From Brotonthovivens sp045629925 (GTDB lineage Bacteria; Bacillota; Clostridia; Lachnospirales; Lachnospiraceae), in assembly GCA_045629925.1 (NCBI GenBank), contig JAZQSD010000009.1, positions 1 through 5,504 on the forward strand: a stretch of 5,504 nucleotides of DNA, read 5' to 3'. The translations under genes were made by a program, and so were the position numbers. Shown here piece by piece: positions 5,455-5,504 of the stretch (position 1 is its first letter; every line of letters begins with the position of its first letter). The notes beneath the pieces are model-generated. The model made no database searches. It saw nothing but the letters and a program-made list of their open reading frames with translations, and was not told where the DNA came from.

Positions 5455-5504
5455 ATGAATTATGTAGAAGAAGTTCTCGCAAAGATAAAGGAGAAAAATG
5501 CTTC
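5455..5504 (+). CDS. Start of a truncated gene, probably NADP-type glutamate dehydrogenase
   Basis: Only the first 16 complete codons lie in the window, reading MNYVEEVLAKIKEKNA. AAAGGAG (5439-5445) sits nine bases before the ATG, so the start is well supported. A competing ATG at 5448 is too close to that site and gives a basic, unlikely peptide. The opening resembles hexameric clostridial glutamate dehydrogenases, which begin with a Tyr-Val-(Asp/Glu)-x-Val helix followed by a Lys/Glu-rich stretch. The family match is from memory of that N-terminus and the catalytic region is out of view, so the product is tentative. It has its own likely promoter at 5381. Confidence 0.5.
   Translation, partial: MNYVEEVLAKIKEKNA

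Noticed and set aside
5021..5482. Minus-strand 153-residue open frame across the Cys-rich gene and the intergenic region
   Set aside because: It crosses two promoter/terminator regions, is Phe- and Ile-rich because of AT-rich DNA, and conflicts with a well-supported + strand gene and terminator.

Overview
The window looks like a chromosomal segment from a low-to-moderate GC Firmicute, most likely a Clostridia member of the Lachnospiraceae type. This is inferred from the gdpP-rplI-dnaB order, AGGAGG-type ribosome binding sites, consensus sigma-A style promoters, the short DtxR-family regulator, and a small FeoB-associated Cys-rich protein followed by what looks like the start of a clostridial glutamate dehydrogenase. 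All genes lie on the + strand. I see no rRNA, tRNA, CRISPR array, insertion sequence or phage gene.

Region 1 (1-4422) is an apparent operon. A near-consensus promoter with an extended -10 (24-52) precedes gdpP (c-di-AMP phosphodiesterase). Then come rplI (ribosomal protein L9, starting directly at the gdpP stop), dnaB (replicative helicase, true start at 2619), and a short DtxR/MntR-type metal-responsive regulator. A perfect 15-bp inverted repeat with a T-run (4384-4422) closes the unit. The first three genes combine second-messenger control, translation and replication, an arrangement common in Firmicutes.

Region 2 (4423-5283) is a second transcription unit. Its promoter (TTTACA-17-TATACT) has one copy of TTTACATAAAA sitting on the -35. 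A near-contiguous palindrome of the same word lies 37 bp upstream, so this looks like a regulated promoter. It drives a 172-residue single-pass membrane protein of FtsL/DivIC type. Two bases after its stop begins a 53-residue membrane peptide with a CxxC...CxC tail (FeoB-associated Cys-rich family). A hairpin with a T-run ends the unit.

Region 3 (5284-5504) is an AT-rich intergenic stretch with a plausible promoter and a palindrome in its spacer. It leads into a truncated gene whose first 16 residues resemble glutamate dehydrogenase.

Most of the window is ordinary housekeeping content. The part most worth a second look is 3960-5231. It holds a DtxR-family regulator whose predicted metal site mixes an MntR-like Asp with a DtxR-like Cys, a Fur-box-like sequence just upstream of it, an unassigned operator at the next promoter, and a Cys-rich peptide of an iron-transport-linked family with no feoB in view.
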